Position numbers and translations under genes: made by a program
Assembly: GCA_016219965.1 (NCBI GenBank)
Contig: JACRJM010000003.1
Coordinates: forward strand, 256,299-320,298
Direction: 5' to 3'
Length of the DNA stretch: 64,000 nt
Source: Candidatus Schekmanbacteria bacterium
GTDB lineage: Bacteria; Schekmanbacteria; GWA2-38-11; J061
Notes under the pieces: model-generated
The model's input: the letters and a program-made list of their open reading frames with translations, nothing else
Told to the model about the DNA's origin: nothing
Databases searched by the model: none
In this document: positions 50,091-59,241 of the stretch, in pieces
Numbering within the stretch: the stretch's first letter is position 1
Layout of the letters: each line of letters opens with the position of its first letter

Positions 50091-51464
50091 TTACTCTTCT
50101 TCATCATCTTCTTCTGAAAACAATCTCTTCTCTTTCCTGTAAAGAGTTCTTGAGCTGATGCCAAGTATCTCCGCTGCCTTTTGTTTATTGCCGCCTACAT
50201 CATTCAATATAGCGTTTATGTAATCCCTTTCAAAATCTTCAAGCGTTAGCTTCTTTTTAATCGCATCTGAAATATCCCGGGACGTAGTCTGATCATGCAA
50301 AGGCAGGTCAGGTATTTCAATTATATCTTTCTTGCAGAGCATTACAGTCCGTTCTATGAAATTCTCAAGTTCTCTCACATTCCCTTTCCATTCAAGGTTT
50401 GACAGCACCTCAACAGCTTCCTGTGTAATGGTTTTCTTTACTCCCTGCTCTTTAGAAATCTTATCAAGGAAATGTTCTATGAGCACCGGAATATCCTCTT
50501 TTCTCTCGCTTAAAGGAGGGATAGTAATTGGAATAACATTGAGTCTGTAAAAAAGATCTTCCCTGAAATTCTTATTTTCAATTTCTTCATGGAGATTTTT
50601 GTTGGTTGCTGCAATTATCCTGACATCTATAGTGATTGTTTCGACACTTCCTACGGGGCGTATCACCCTGTCCTGAAGCACGCGCAGAAGTTTTCCCTGA
50701 AGACCAAGACCCATATCTCCGATTTCGTCGAGGAAAAGAGTGCCTCCATTGGCTTTGACGAAGAGCCCCTGCTTTGCACCTACAGCACCTGTAAAAGCTC
50801 CCTTTACATGTCCGAAAAGCTCACTCTCAAGCAGTCCCTCAGGTATGGCAGTGCAGTTTATCGGGACAAATGGCTTGTTCCTTCGTTTGCCGTTATAGTG
50901 TATAGCCTTTGCAACAAGTTCTTTTCCTGTTCCGCTCTGGCCGTAAATAACAACATTGCTTGCATTCTCAGAAACAAGCTGTATGAGGTCAAAGACATTC
51001 TGTATCGCACTGCTTTTGCCAATGATGTTATGAAAATTATATTTTCTCTCTATTTCATTTCTGAGATAGGCATTCTCAAGCTGGAGTTTCTGTTTTTCGA
51101 GAGCTTTCCTGACAACCAGAAGGATTTCCTTAATCTTGAAAGGCTTTGTAATATAGTGATAGGCCCCTTTTTTTACGGCTTCAACTGCGGTTTCAATGGA
51201 GCCAAAGGCCGTAATCATTATGACTTCCACCTCAGGTTTTTCGCTCTTGATCTTCTTAAGGAGCTGCATTCCATTCATCTCCGGCATCTTCATGTCTGTA
51301 ATTGCCAGAGCAAAATCCTCGTTTTCTATCAGTTCAATGGCTTCTTTCCCGTTTTTGGCTATAGCCACATCGAATCCTTCGGTCACAAGAAAATCCTTAA
51401 GGACTTCCGCCATCTCTATGTCATCATCAACAACAAGTACTCTGTCTTTTCTTTCATTGTTCAT
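50091..51464 (-). CDS. NtrC-family sigma-54-dependent response regulator
   Basis: Transcription activator for sigma-54 promoters, 457 residues. Receiver domain (1-120; VLVVDDDIEM, LAITDMKMPEMNG with the phospho-Asp, YITKPFKIKE), AAA+ domain (about 145-380; GQSGTGKELVA Walker A, GAFTGA sigma-54 contact loop, FLDEIGDMGLGLQ Walker B), and a Fis-type HTH at the C-terminus (LTLEDFERDYI... KAAEILGISSRTLYRKEK). It overlaps the kinase gene by 4 bp, so the two form a cognate pair. Target genes unknown; glnA, with its sigma-54 promoter, lies 0.8 kb away but general NtrB/NtrC identity is not proven, since the kinase has a membrane sensor. Confidence 0.94.
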   Translation of the reverse strand: MNNERKDRVLVVDDDIEMAEVLKDFLVTEGFDVAIAKNGKEAIELIENEDFALAITDMKMPEMNGMQLLKKIKSEKPEVEVIMITAFGSIETAVEAVKKGAYHYITKPFKIKEILLVVRKALEKQKLQLENAYLRNEIERKYNFHNIIGKSSAIQNVFDLIQLVSENASNVVIYGQSGTGKELVAKAIHYNGKRRNKPFVPINCTAIPEGLLESELFGHVKGAFTGAVGAKQGLFVKANGGTLFLDEIGDMGLGLQGKLLRVLQDRVIRPVGSVETITIDVRIIAATNKNLHEEIENKNFREDLFYRLNVIPITIPPLSERKEDIPVLIEHFLDKISKEQGVKKTITQEAVEVLSNLEWKGNVRELENFIERTVMLCKKDIIEIPDLPLHDQTTSRDISDAIKKKLTLEDFERDYINAILNDVGGNKQKAAEILGISSRTLYRKEKRLFSEEDDEEE

Positions 51465-53662
51465 ATGGCAACACTTTCTTTTTTCTCTTTCCTGCAGGGG
51501 AATGTAATATAAAAACTTGTTCCCGTATTTACTTTGCTTATAACATCAATTGTACCGCCATGGTCTTTAATAATTCCATATGTCACTGCAAGCCCCAGTC
51601 CTGTTCCCTTTCCAATCTCTTTTGTAGTAAAAAAAGGATCAAATATGCGTGAAATATTTTTTTCTTCTATCCCTGCTCCCGTATCAGAAACAACGATCTC
51701 TATGGTGCCTGATTTTCCGGATTCATTGTTCCACTTTGTTTTAATTTCAAGCTCGCCGCCTTCCGGCATTGCATGCAGAGCGTTTAAAAATAGATTTATA
51801 AAAACCTGTTGTATCTGGTTTTCATCGCCTTCCATAAGCGGGATATCTTCAGAAAAGATTTTGTTTACCATTACGCCTGACTTGTCAAGTTTAGTTTCAA
51901 GGAGCAAAAGCGTATCCTTGATCACCCGGTTTATATCCAGCTCCCTGCTTTCCCTTTTTTCCGAGCGGGTAAATTTAAGAAGCTGCTGGATGAGAAGCGT
52001 TATCCTGTCAATCTGCCTGATTATTGATTTAAGTCCGGAAGTTATCTTGGGTTCATCCTTTACAAGAGAGAGAAGATACTCTGCTCTTCCAGATATTATG
52101 TTTAACGGAGTACCTATCTCATGAGCAAGCCCTGCAGTAAGCTCCCCGACGGCAGAAAGTTTTTCAGACTGAATGAGCTGTTTTTCAAGGTTCTTCTTCT
52201 CCGTAATGTCCCTGACTATCGAAGAACAGCCTATTATATTTCCATCGCTGTCGCGAAGGACTGTTCTTGTCACTGCGACTTGTATTCTCTGCCCTGATTT
52301 TGTTATGCGCTCTGTCTCGTAGTTTTTTATAACTCCCTTTTTTTCAGTTTCCTTTACAAGCCATTCGAGTTCCCGCTTCTCGAGAAGGTCTGGTGGAATA
52401 AGGAATTCAAAATGTCTCCCCAGCACTTCATCCTTCCCGTATCCGAACATCTCTTCAGCGCCCCTGTTCCATGTGGTTATATAATTATTGTTATCCAGGC
52501 TTATTATGGCATCAACGGAGCTCTCGGTAATGTTGGTTATAAAACGTTCCCGGCTCAGCACCTTTTCTTCAAGCCTGTCCGCCATGATATTAAAAGCAAG
52601 GGCTGTGTCCCCTATCTCATCTCCGGGTTTAAATTTTACTCTTCTCGAAAAATCACCTTTCCCGATCTCGCGCGCAGCAACTGCAAGCTCCTGTATAGGT
52701 TTTGTTATCCCCTTTGTAATGTAATAGGCAACTCCAATAAGGATAAAGAACAGGAACACACCGAACGCGATTGCCTGGTTTCTTAGTATGATAAGTGGTT
52801 TAAAAGCTTCATCCTCATCAACCTCGCATGCCAAAACCCATCCAAGCCTTGATATCAGACGATACGCTGCGGCAACACGCTTTTCTTTGCTGGTTTCAAA
52901 ATTTCCGGTCACACTCTTCTTCTGAAAAGCCTCATAGACTCCCTCAGATTTGACCGTATCCTCATTGCCTCCATCATATTCCTTAAGAACTGAAAACTCG
53001 GAATTTATAAAATAAAGACGGCTGCTCTGCCCCAGCCTTTCTCCTTCCTTTAAGAGCTCAAAGAGCTTTGAGATGTTCACCTTTTTTACAAGCACTCCGA
53101 GGAACTCTCCTTTTTCACTCTGGACCGGGGCGCATATACTTATTGTAGGAACAGATTTGCTATAAGAAATAGATGTGGAAAGTGATATGGAACCTTTCTT
53201 GAAATAATCTGATTTTGATCTGTCCATTCCCATTACAGCCGGATTAAGAGAGGCTAAAATCTTACCATCCTTTCCCAACACAATAATGTCATAGCTGTTC
53301 TCATCTTCCATTTCTTTTTTTGCAAGATGGTCTATAAGTCCTGTTGTTGCCTTTTCTTTCTGTTTTTGTGATGAAAGGGGATTTTCAATCGTCTTAACAC
53401 AATCAATCATATATTCGTTGCCTGCAAGGATGGAGCTTAAGTTGAGTTCCCGCTCCTGTACGAAATAAGTTATGCTATTCTCTATATAACGGGAAACCGT
53501 TTCTATCTGGAGGAGTATGCGCTCCCTCATGGCATTTCGGCTGTTCGTATAGCCCTGATATATGGAAAGAGTAAGCGGCAGGAGCGAAAAAAGAAGGAAC
53601 GCGGCAAAAAGCTTTCTTCCAATTCCGCTAAGTATCAGAAACCTTTCTGTTCTTCTGCTCAT
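51461..53662 (-). CDS. Membrane sensor histidine kinase with dCache, HAMP and PAS domains
   Basis: About 733 residues. First membrane helix about 10-30, a large periplasmic sensor of the dCache type (about 35-295), second helix (about 300-320), HAMP (about 325-375, PIQELAVAAREIGKGDFSRRV), PAS/PAC (about 385-500, SSVDAIISLDNNNYITTWN), HisKA with the phospho-His (SEKLSAVGELTAGLAHEIGTP) and the HATPase domain (INLFLNALHAMP, DTGAGIEEK, GTGLGLAV). The frame starts at TTG 53677, but ATG at 53662 is preferred. Partner of the NtrC-type regulator (4-bp overlap). The ligand of the sensor domain is unknown. Confidence 0.93.
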   Translation of the reverse strand: MSRRTERFLILSGIGRKLFAAFLLFSLLPLTLSIYQGYTNSRNAMRERILLQIETVSRYIENSITYFVQERELNLSSILAGNEYMIDCVKTIENPLSSQKQKEKATTGLIDHLAKKEMEDENSYDIIVLGKDGKILASLNPAVMGMDRSKSDYFKKGSISLSTSISYSKSVPTISICAPVQSEKGEFLGVLVKKVNISKLFELLKEGERLGQSSRLYFINSEFSVLKEYDGGNEDTVKSEGVYEAFQKKSVTGNFETSKEKRVAAAYRLISRLGWVLACEVDEDEAFKPLIILRNQAIAFGVFLFFILIGVAYYITKGITKPIQELAVAAREIGKGDFSRRVKFKPGDEIGDTALAFNIMADRLEEKVLSRERFITNITESSVDAIISLDNNNYITTWNRGAEEMFGYGKDEVLGRHFEFLIPPDLLEKRELEWLVKETEKKGVIKNYETERITKSGQRIQVAVTRTVLRDSDGNIIGCSSIVRDITEKKNLEKQLIQSEKLSAVGELTAGLAHEIGTPLNIISGRAEYLLSLVKDEPKITSGLKSIIRQIDRITLLIQQLLKFTRSEKRESRELDINRVIKDTLLLLETKLDKSGVMVNKIFSEDIPLMEGDENQIQQVFINLFLNALHAMPEGGELEIKTKWNNESGKSGTIEIVVSDTGAGIEEKNISRIFDPFFTTKEIGKGTGLGLAVTYGIIKDHGGTIDVISKVNTGTSFYITFPCRKEKKESVAI

Positions 53663-53780
53663 GTTTTTTTTATACAATAACTATGTCAAAATGTCATTTA
53701 GAGAGATGGTTAACCAACTTTTTAGTGACCATATTAATAGTTCTTTTTTCTTATTTTTTATACTTTACTCTTATCTTACT

Positions 53781-53813
53781 TGTCATCACCGCGAAAGCGG
53801 GGAGCCAGAAATC
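53781..53813. repeat. CCCGCGAAAGCGGG-type dispersed repeat fragment
   Basis: TGTCATCACCGCGAAAGCGG followed by GGAGCCAGAAATC resembles the widely dispersed GTCATTCCCGCGAAAGCGGGAATCCAG palindrome of many proteobacterial genomes. Only a single degenerate copy is present, next to the toxin-antitoxin module. Identification rests on recall of the motif. Confidence 0.5.
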
Positions 53814-53848
53814 AACAGAGCAGTTCATTTTTTATGGTAACCGGATTC

Positions 53849-53883
53849 TTGACAAATAAATATGTTATATTTACAATGTAAAT
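53849..53883 (+). promoter_or_regulatory. Promoter and probable autoregulatory operator of brnTA
   Basis: TTGACA (53849-53854), 17 bp, TACAAT (53872-53877). A perfect palindrome ATTTACA-A-TGTAAAT (53869-53883) covers the -10 box and the predicted start of transcription, as expected for an operator bound by BrnA. Only three bases separate it from the brnT start codon, so the mRNA would be leaderless or nearly so. Confidence 0.75.
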
Positions 53884-53886
53884 ACA

Positions 53887-54180
53887 ATGCATGTCACTAT
53901 TGAATGGGATGAGAATAAAAACTCCATTAACAAAAGGAAACATGGAATTTCATTTGAGGAAGCCCAAACGGTCTTTGTTGATGAAAAAGCTTTATTGATA
54001 CATGATCCGGATCATTCGGATAAAGAAGATCGGTTTATTCTTATGGGAGTAAGCGCAAAGCTAAGAATTTTAGTGGTTTGCCACTGTTATAGAACAACTA
54101 ACGAAACAATAAGAATTATTTCTGCTCGTAAGGCAAACCGAACAGAGCAGAAGAAGTATTGGAAGGAGTGGAAAACATGA
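53887..54180 (+). CDS. brnT: BrnT-family toxin
   Basis: RelE-like ribonuclease toxin that inhibits translation. 97 residues with family landmarks: EWDENKNSINKRKHGISFEEAQTVF at the N-terminus (first 20 or so residues diagnostic), EDRFILMGVS, LRILVVCHCYR, IRIISARKANRTEQ and a Tyr close to the end. No Shine-Dalgarno precedes the ATG at 53887; the promoter predicts a leaderless mRNA. The stop overlaps the antitoxin start (ATGA). Toxin-first order is the normal BrnT-BrnA layout. Flanking genes are chromosomal regulators and a secreted protein, so the module is a small mobile-type insertion. Confidence 0.9.
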   Translation: MHVTIEWDENKNSINKRKHGISFEEAQTVFVDEKALLIHDPDHSDKEDRFILMGVSAKLRILVVCHCYRTTNETIRIISARKANRTEQKKYWKEWKT

Positions 54181-54392
54181 GAAAAGAATACGATTTTTCA
54201 AAGGCACAAAAAAACCCGTATGCTGCCAAACTAAAGCGTCAAGTTACTATCCGTATGGATGAGAATACAGTCAAATATTTCAAGGAACTGGCTCAAGATA
54301 TTGGCATACCTTATCAGACGCTTATCAATCTGTATCTTCGAGATTGTGCTGCTGCGCATAAAAAACTATCCTTGCAGTGGAAGCACGCTTGA
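54177..54392 (+). CDS. brnA: BrnA-family antitoxin
   Basis: Antitoxin that binds BrnT and represses the operon. From the ATG at 54177 it has 71 residues: an N-terminal MRKEYDFSKAQKNPY segment that contacts the toxin, then a ribbon-helix-helix DNA-binding domain (QVTIRMDENTVKYFKELAQ, GIPYQTLINLYLRDC). The ribosome site AGGAG lies in the end of brnT, nine bases upstream, and the 4-bp overlap couples translation. The RHH domain fits the palindrome found at 53869. Confidence 0.9.
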   Translation: MRKEYDFSKAQKNPYAAKLKRQVTIRMDENTVKYFKELAQDIGIPYQTLINLYLRDCAAAHKKLSLQWKHA

Positions 54393-54413
54393 TGATGGAA
54401 CTACTATAACGGC

Positions 54414-55505
54414 TTAACCTTTATTCTTCTTTTTAAGAAACCCTATGAGCCCTAAGAATCCAACTGTAATCAGAAGAAACGTCGAAGGTTCCGGAACGGG
54501 ATTTGTACTTCCGGAATCGTCCGGAGGTGGTGGTGGTGGCAGAATTTGTGAATCACCAAAATATGCATCTGAACCAAATTCAAAAATTGCTCCATTTTCT
54601 TTTAAATATGAGAGCAAGGAAGTTGTATCGCAGTTGTTAGTCAAGTCTATGCCAGAGATTGTAAGATAAGAAGTTATCGAATTGTATATTGCTCCAATCC
54701 CTTCTACAGGAAGAACTCCATTTGTCAATCCTCCCTCAGGTCCGCCAAGATTTACAGATTTGTCGAGATTTGTCCCCGGAGGAATACTGAGAAAAGGTGT
54801 AGTATGTGAAGTCATGGAAGAAATAAAATTCAAATGACTCTCAAAACCGGTATTTCCCAAGTTCCCATATCCCCATTCTGTAGACACATCAGCTCCGCTT
54901 CCAAGCTGAACCTGAACTTCGCTGAAGTTAACTGAATAACTCTCTTTACCTATGACGACTGATCCTCCTGATATCGCAGTTCCTGCCGGCAGTGAAAAAG
55001 CAAATGAGGTAAGAAGCTGGTCTGAATTACTGAACCCTGATGGTACTCCAAGCGATGTATTCATCAATTCAATAACAATCTGGTCATTTCCAACAGATAC
55101 TTTTGCAGAAGCACCAAGGCCGGATGAATCTTTAAATGTGAATGTTACCGGAGAGGGCTTAGGGCAACATTGAGATGAGTCATCGTCTCCTTCATCATCA
55201 TTTGAATCTCCATCATGGAGGTTGCCGGAATCACCTTCATGATTATCAGAATCATTATCTGAATTGCCGTTGCCACCCGAATGACTGTCGTCGCTGTCGC
55301 CTGAGTTATCATGGTCACTATTGCCGGAACTGCCATCATGACTATTTGAATCGCCCGAATGACTGTCATCATCGTTGTCCGAATTATCCTTGTACGTCTG
55401 TCCAGTTTCATCTGAAGAGTTACTTTTAGCATAGGCACAAAAACCCCAACCTAATATCAGAAGAACTGATAAACATGATATTACTTTTGTAATCTTTTTA
55501 GACAT
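54414..55505 (-). CDS. PEP-CTERM exported protein with Ser/Asp/Asn-rich region
   Basis: About 363 residues. Signal peptide (about 1-28, ends CAYAKS), a low-complexity Ser/Asp/Asn/Gly/His tract (about 30-110) with many SGDSD-like units, a Cys-Cys pair (QCCPK) and a beta-rich domain (about 120-320). The C-terminus is a complete PEP-CTERM sorting signal: NPVPEPSTFLLITVGFLGLI followed by the basic tail KKKNKG. Such proteins are processed by an exosortase and delivered to the surface with exopolysaccharide. No exosortase gene is in the window. ATG at 55505 follows GAGAGAG. Its own substrate or role is unknown. Confidence 0.88.
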   Translation of the reverse strand: MSKKITKVISCLSVLLILGWGFCAYAKSNSSDETGQTYKDNSDNDDDSHSGDSNSHDGSSGNSDHDNSGDSDDSHSGGNGNSDNDSDNHEGDSGNLHDGDSNDDEGDDDSSQCCPKPSPVTFTFKDSSGLGASAKVSVGNDQIVIELMNTSLGVPSGFSNSDQLLTSFAFSLPAGTAISGGSVVIGKESYSVNFSEVQVQLGSGADVSTEWGYGNLGNTGFESHLNFISSMTSHTTPFLSIPPGTNLDKSVNLGGPEGGLTNGVLPVEGIGAIYNSITSYLTISGIDLTNNCDTTSLLSYLKENGAIFEFGSDAYFGDSQILPPPPPPDDSGSTNPVPEPSTFLLITVGFLGLIGFLKKKNKG

Positions 55506-55578
55506 GGTCAAAGCTCTCTCTATAAGTTTTTTCCTTATTGATTTCGTCTCATTAGCTTGAACAACATAGCAATTTTAA

Positions 55579-55598
55579 TACCAAGTGATTTGCCATTG
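55579..55598 (-). promoter_or_regulatory. Weak sigma-54-like site before the PEP-CTERM gene
   Basis: On the minus strand TGGCAA-ATCAC-TTGGT keeps the -24 GG and the spacing, but the -12 element reads GG where GC is expected. It lies 74 bp or more before the start codon. PEP-CTERM genes in other genomes are often sigma-54 controlled, which is the only added reason to record it. The adjacent A/T palindrome CATTGAAAAAAA (55595) with TTTTTTTCAATG (to 55621) is of unknown role. Confidence 0.25.
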
Positions 55599-55774
55599 AA
55601 AAAAATCTTTTTTTTCAATGAGATACACTTAAAAATAATTTAATTGATAAACTTGCATTTTGCGGTAGTGTCCAAAATATCGACTATAATCTTCTGTATT
55701 TTTTGCAACACATCAATTAAATCAAAATGTTACAATGTCCAAAAAACAGACATTATTCTTGTAATTCGTTAAAT

Positions 55775-55796
55775 GTTAAACGGACAACTGTTTAAC
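55775..55796. promoter_or_regulatory. Palindrome GTTAAAC-N8-GTTTAAC, candidate operator
   Basis: A perfect 7-bp inverted repeat with an 8-bp spacer (GGACAACT), in the AT-rich 455-bp gap between the divergent PEP-CTERM and aldolase genes. Besides this, the sigma-54-like site and the A/T palindrome, the gap shows no gene. The two TGTCCAAAA words at about 55671 and 55736 may be further binding sites. Confidence 0.35.
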
Positions 55797-55960
55797 TGTT
55801 ATTTAATGAAAAGATCTAAATGTTCATTTTTATAAATATTTTGAATTGATTTTGTAAGCTATTGTGCTATGTCTGGTATTGTTGTAATTTCTCATTCTAA
55901 TTGTTGAGTGCTTATGCGGATGAAAAGATATTTTAAGACCTACAGAGGAGAACTAAAGAC

Positions 55961-56950
55961 ATGGCAAAGGAAAATGACTCTGAAAAAAAGGGCTCGTGGT
56001 TGACCTACCGTCCTGACATTAAGGTTATGGATTGCACAATCCGTGACGGCGGACTTATGACTAATTCGCGTTTTGATGATGAGTTTGTCCGCGCTGTCTA
56101 TCAGACATGCGTTGATGCCGGCATCGATTACATGGAATTAGGCTACAAAGGAGACAAAAAGATTTATTCACCGCAGGAATATGGCTCCTGGAAGTTTTGC
56201 TCTGAAGAAGATATCCGCCGCATAGTCGAGGATAACCCGACATCACTTAAACTTGCAGCAATGGCAGATGTTGACCGTACAGATTATCATAATGATATCC
56301 TGCCGAAATCTCAGAGCATCCTCGACATGATCCGGGTCGCCGCATATATCCACCAGATACCGGCAGCCATGGATATGATAAAAGATGCGCATGATAAAGG
56401 ATTTGAAACCACGATAAATCTTATGGCTACTTCAGTTGTAGCAGAATCAGAGCTTGACGAGGCATTGGGTCTCCTTTGTAAAACCGAGGTGGAGGTAATC
56501 TACCTTGTTGACAGCTACGGCTCACTTTATTCAGAGGAGATTCAGGCATTAACAAAAAAATATCTGAAATATGCAGAAGCGGCCGGAAAGAAAATTGGAA
56601 TTCACACACACAACAACCAGCAGCTTGCCTATGCCAATACTATTGAATCCCTTATCTTAGGGGCAAGTTATCTTGATTCCACTATGGGCGGATTAGGACG
56701 CGGTGCAGGGAATTGCCCCACAGAACTGCTGCTGGGTTTCCTCAAAAATCCCAAGTTCCATCTGCGTCCTGTAGTGCAATGCCTTCAGGACTATATAGTA
56801 CCGCTGAAACAGAAAGTGGAGTGGGGCTACGATATTCCATATATGCTTACCGGTCAGATGAATATGCACCCTCGCTCAGCCATGGCTTTTCTGGATAAAC
56901 AGCGGAAAGACTACGTCGCATTCTATGATTCGCTGTCAGATGAAGAGTAA
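55961..56950 (+). CDS. HMGL-like aldolase (4-hydroxy-2-oxovalerate aldolase-related)
   Basis: TIM-barrel carbon-carbon lyase/synthase family enzyme, 329 residues. MDCTIRDGGL at about residues 23-32 holds the metal-binding Asp and catalytic Arg, and GIHTHNNQQLAYAN near 210 has the two metal His. GGLGRGAGNCPTE is the expected C-terminal barrel motif. There is no regulatory or DRE-TIM domain added. The substrate is unknown; related enzymes act in pyruvate-derived aldol reactions. The ATG at 55961 has AGAGGAG upstream. Its 3' end overlaps the convergent AsmA gene by 28 bp. Confidence 0.85.
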   Translation: MAKENDSEKKGSWLTYRPDIKVMDCTIRDGGLMTNSRFDDEFVRAVYQTCVDAGIDYMELGYKGDKKIYSPQEYGSWKFCSEEDIRRIVEDNPTSLKLAAMADVDRTDYHNDILPKSQSILDMIRVAAYIHQIPAAMDMIKDAHDKGFETTINLMATSVVAESELDEALGLLCKTEVEVIYLVDSYGSLYSEEIQALTKKYLKYAEAAGKKIGIHTHNNQQLAYANTIESLILGASYLDSTMGGLGRGAGNCPTELLLGFLKNPKFHLRPVVQCLQDYIVPLKQKVEWGYDIPYMLTGQMNMHPRSAMAFLDKQRKDYVAFYDSLSDEE

Positions 56951-59241
56951 AAGTTAGAAGAAGAGTTTTTATTGAAAAGTTTAAAAAGTTTCTCCTTGAG
57001 AAGATTTTTTCCCTTCTCAATTATAGTCTTATTGACAGCTTTGCTTGAAAACCCGACGTTTGGCGAATCGGTAGTGCCTTTAAGCTTAAGCGGGACCGCT
57101 ACCCATCCGGAATCATCCTGAAGAAGAGAAACAAAATCATTGTTTTTCAGAATCTTTGATGAAAGGGCAGGGGAAACTTTTAGCTCAATGCGACAGTCCA
57201 GCGATTTGTCGAAACCTACATCGCCGTCTGATTTGACTTTAATTGAATCCCCGGTAAGCTTAAGCTCATCATATTTTACTTCACCATCATCTATCTTAAA
57301 TTTCACATCTCCGTCTTTAAATTGGATTTTCTTCAGTTCATCGAGTTTGAGAAAATCCGCTACCTTGTCAATCGCCTTTATGTTGCTTACCGTAATATTG
57401 CCAAATATAATTTTCCCCTCTCCCTGAAGCTTATCTTTTATCTTTTCCCACTTTGCCCCTGATCCGGAAACAGCTGCATTTCCTGTAATGGTTCCTTCAA
57501 TACTTCCCTTGAAATCAGGAGAAAGAATCTTGATTATGTCCGCAACGCCTCCCTTTTCTATATCTGCCTTGCCTGTATAGGAAGGTTCATCATTCGAAAG
57601 GTCAACATCGGCACTCCCAGAAACAGTTCCATCGTTAAGCCTAAACTGCAACGCATCAACTAAAAGCCTGCCGCCTGTGTATTTCATATTAGATTTGAGG
57701 TCATTGAATTTAACATTATTATACTGGACCGAGCTTGCTTTCAAATTCGCCTCTATATTTAAAGGCTCTTTTCCTCCGGCAGAATCTTTCTTCCCTGCAG
57801 ATTTTCCTTTATTCCCATTATGTTGCTTTCCCTTGTCTTTCCTCTTAACATCATTCTTAGCCATGCCTTTAATAATATTATCAATGTTCAGAAAAGGGGA
57901 TTTAATATCTAAAATAATGTTTTGCATTCCTTTGTCTTGAGAAACAGAAGTTCCTTTAATCTCAAAATCCGAGCCCGCAAGCTTTAATGGGTTCGCAATA
58001 AATGTTATCCCTTTGCTGTTTATTAAAGCAGATCCCTCAATATCCAAAGGCAATCCGGGATAATCTGAAATAAGACCCTTAACTGCGCGAAGCTTAACAT
58101 CACCATTATAAGATACTTTTGATTCTTCCTCGGATGAACCATTTACATTGAACACACCGTCAATGGTTCCTGATTTTATTTCAACGCCATCAAGCTTTTT
58201 TCTGGAATCTGCTGAAAGAAATGAAATCAATAAAGGGAGAGATGTATTCTTTACTGAAATATCCATCAGATAACGCGGCGTATTTTTAATATCCTTTAAT
58301 GTTGCGGTGACGGAAGGAGTGAACGTACCTGAAGAGCCGGAAATCTTAGGAGCTGATGAAATTTTTATCTCTTTTTCATAATCGTCTGCCAGAGCTGTAA
58401 ATGGAAAATCTGCGCTAATATCCTTAACCGAAATAAAATCAGTTAGAGAAGTGCCCACGTAATCGCTGAATGATGCAGGCTTTATCCCTTTAAGTTCTCC
58501 ATCAAGGTGAAATCCCCTTGCTTTAAAATCAACATTCCCCTTTAGAGCTATGGGAATACCTTTCCCTCCGCCCTTTACATCTTCCAGCATACCCTGCATT
58601 AAAACATCAACTGGTTCAGAAAATGACTTTCCTCTAAGTGTTAGATTGATGTCTGCAAGTTCAGACTTCAGGCTACCGTCAGGTTTTGTTTTTTTATCAA
58701 TAAATCTTACGAACCCGCCTTTAAAGATTATCTTGTTTATACTGAAATTGATGTTTTTGTTTTTTTCTCCTTCAGGCCCTTTTCCCTTACCTTTTGTTGA
58801 TTTATCAGACTCTCCCTTCTTATCAATGCGCTCAATGATATCAGAGAAATTATAAGTTCCGTCGCTATTCCTGATTATATTTATCTTTGGTTGAGAAAAA
58901 TATATGCTTTGAAGTACAAGCTCCCTTTTTAAGAGCTTCCACAGATTATATCTTATATCCACAGTGCCAAAGGTTATGAACTTCTCTCCCCCCGCGCTAT
59001 TTTTCTCTCCAGCCTTCTCTGCAACAGAAACACCCTTTACAGTTATTCCCGAAAATATACTTATTTTTATATCCTCAACATTGATCTTTCTCCCAATGTA
59101 TTCCTCGGCAACAGGGAGAAGATATTGCTTGATGGCATCAGAGCTAATAAGGCTTCTTAGCAGATAGGCAAAAACACCCATAGTGATTATGACTATTATA
59201 AGAACTGCGCCAATAATTTTGATGAGTTTATTAACTTTCAT
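56923..59241 (-). CDS. AsmA-family protein
   Basis: Large envelope protein of the AsmA/TamB-like superfamily, whose members move phospholipids between the two membranes. 772 residues: one N-terminal membrane helix (about 8-30), the AsmA N-domain (about 30-200: LLPVAEEYIGRKINVEDIKISIFSG), long beta-rich repeats and the AsmA-2-type C-domain (about 480-745; LKASSVQYNNVKFNDL, GKADIEKGGVADII, GTITGNAAVSGSGA). A low-complexity Lys/Gly segment lies near residue 460-490 and a Ser-rich tail ends it. Start overlaps the mnmE stop by 4 bp, so it extends the rpmH-mnmE operon. Confidence 0.85.
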   Translation of the reverse strand: MKVNKLIKIIGAVLIIVIITMGVFAYLLRSLISSDAIKQYLLPVAEEYIGRKINVEDIKISIFSGITVKGVSVAEKAGEKNSAGGEKFITFGTVDIRYNLWKLLKRELVLQSIYFSQPKINIIRNSDGTYNFSDIIERIDKKGESDKSTKGKGKGPEGEKNKNINFSINKIIFKGGFVRFIDKKTKPDGSLKSELADINLTLRGKSFSEPVDVLMQGMLEDVKGGGKGIPIALKGNVDFKARGFHLDGELKGIKPASFSDYVGTSLTDFISVKDISADFPFTALADDYEKEIKISSAPKISGSSGTFTPSVTATLKDIKNTPRYLMDISVKNTSLPLLISFLSADSRKKLDGVEIKSGTIDGVFNVNGSSEEESKVSYNGDVKLRAVKGLISDYPGLPLDIEGSALINSKGITFIANPLKLAGSDFEIKGTSVSQDKGMQNIILDIKSPFLNIDNIIKGMAKNDVKRKDKGKQHNGNKGKSAGKKDSAGGKEPLNIEANLKASSVQYNNVKFNDLKSNMKYTGGRLLVDALQFRLNDGTVSGSADVDLSNDEPSYTGKADIEKGGVADIIKILSPDFKGSIEGTITGNAAVSGSGAKWEKIKDKLQGEGKIIFGNITVSNIKAIDKVADFLKLDELKKIQFKDGDVKFKIDDGEVKYDELKLTGDSIKVKSDGDVGFDKSLDCRIELKVSPALSSKILKNNDFVSLLQDDSGWVAVPLKLKGTTDSPNVGFSSKAVNKTIIEKGKNLLKEKLFKLFNKNSSSNFYSSSDSES

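Noticed and set aside
50589-52124. Plus-strand open frames of 196 to 307 codons inside the NtrC and kinase genes
   Set aside because: They are shadows of two well-recognised genes; their translations show no domains.
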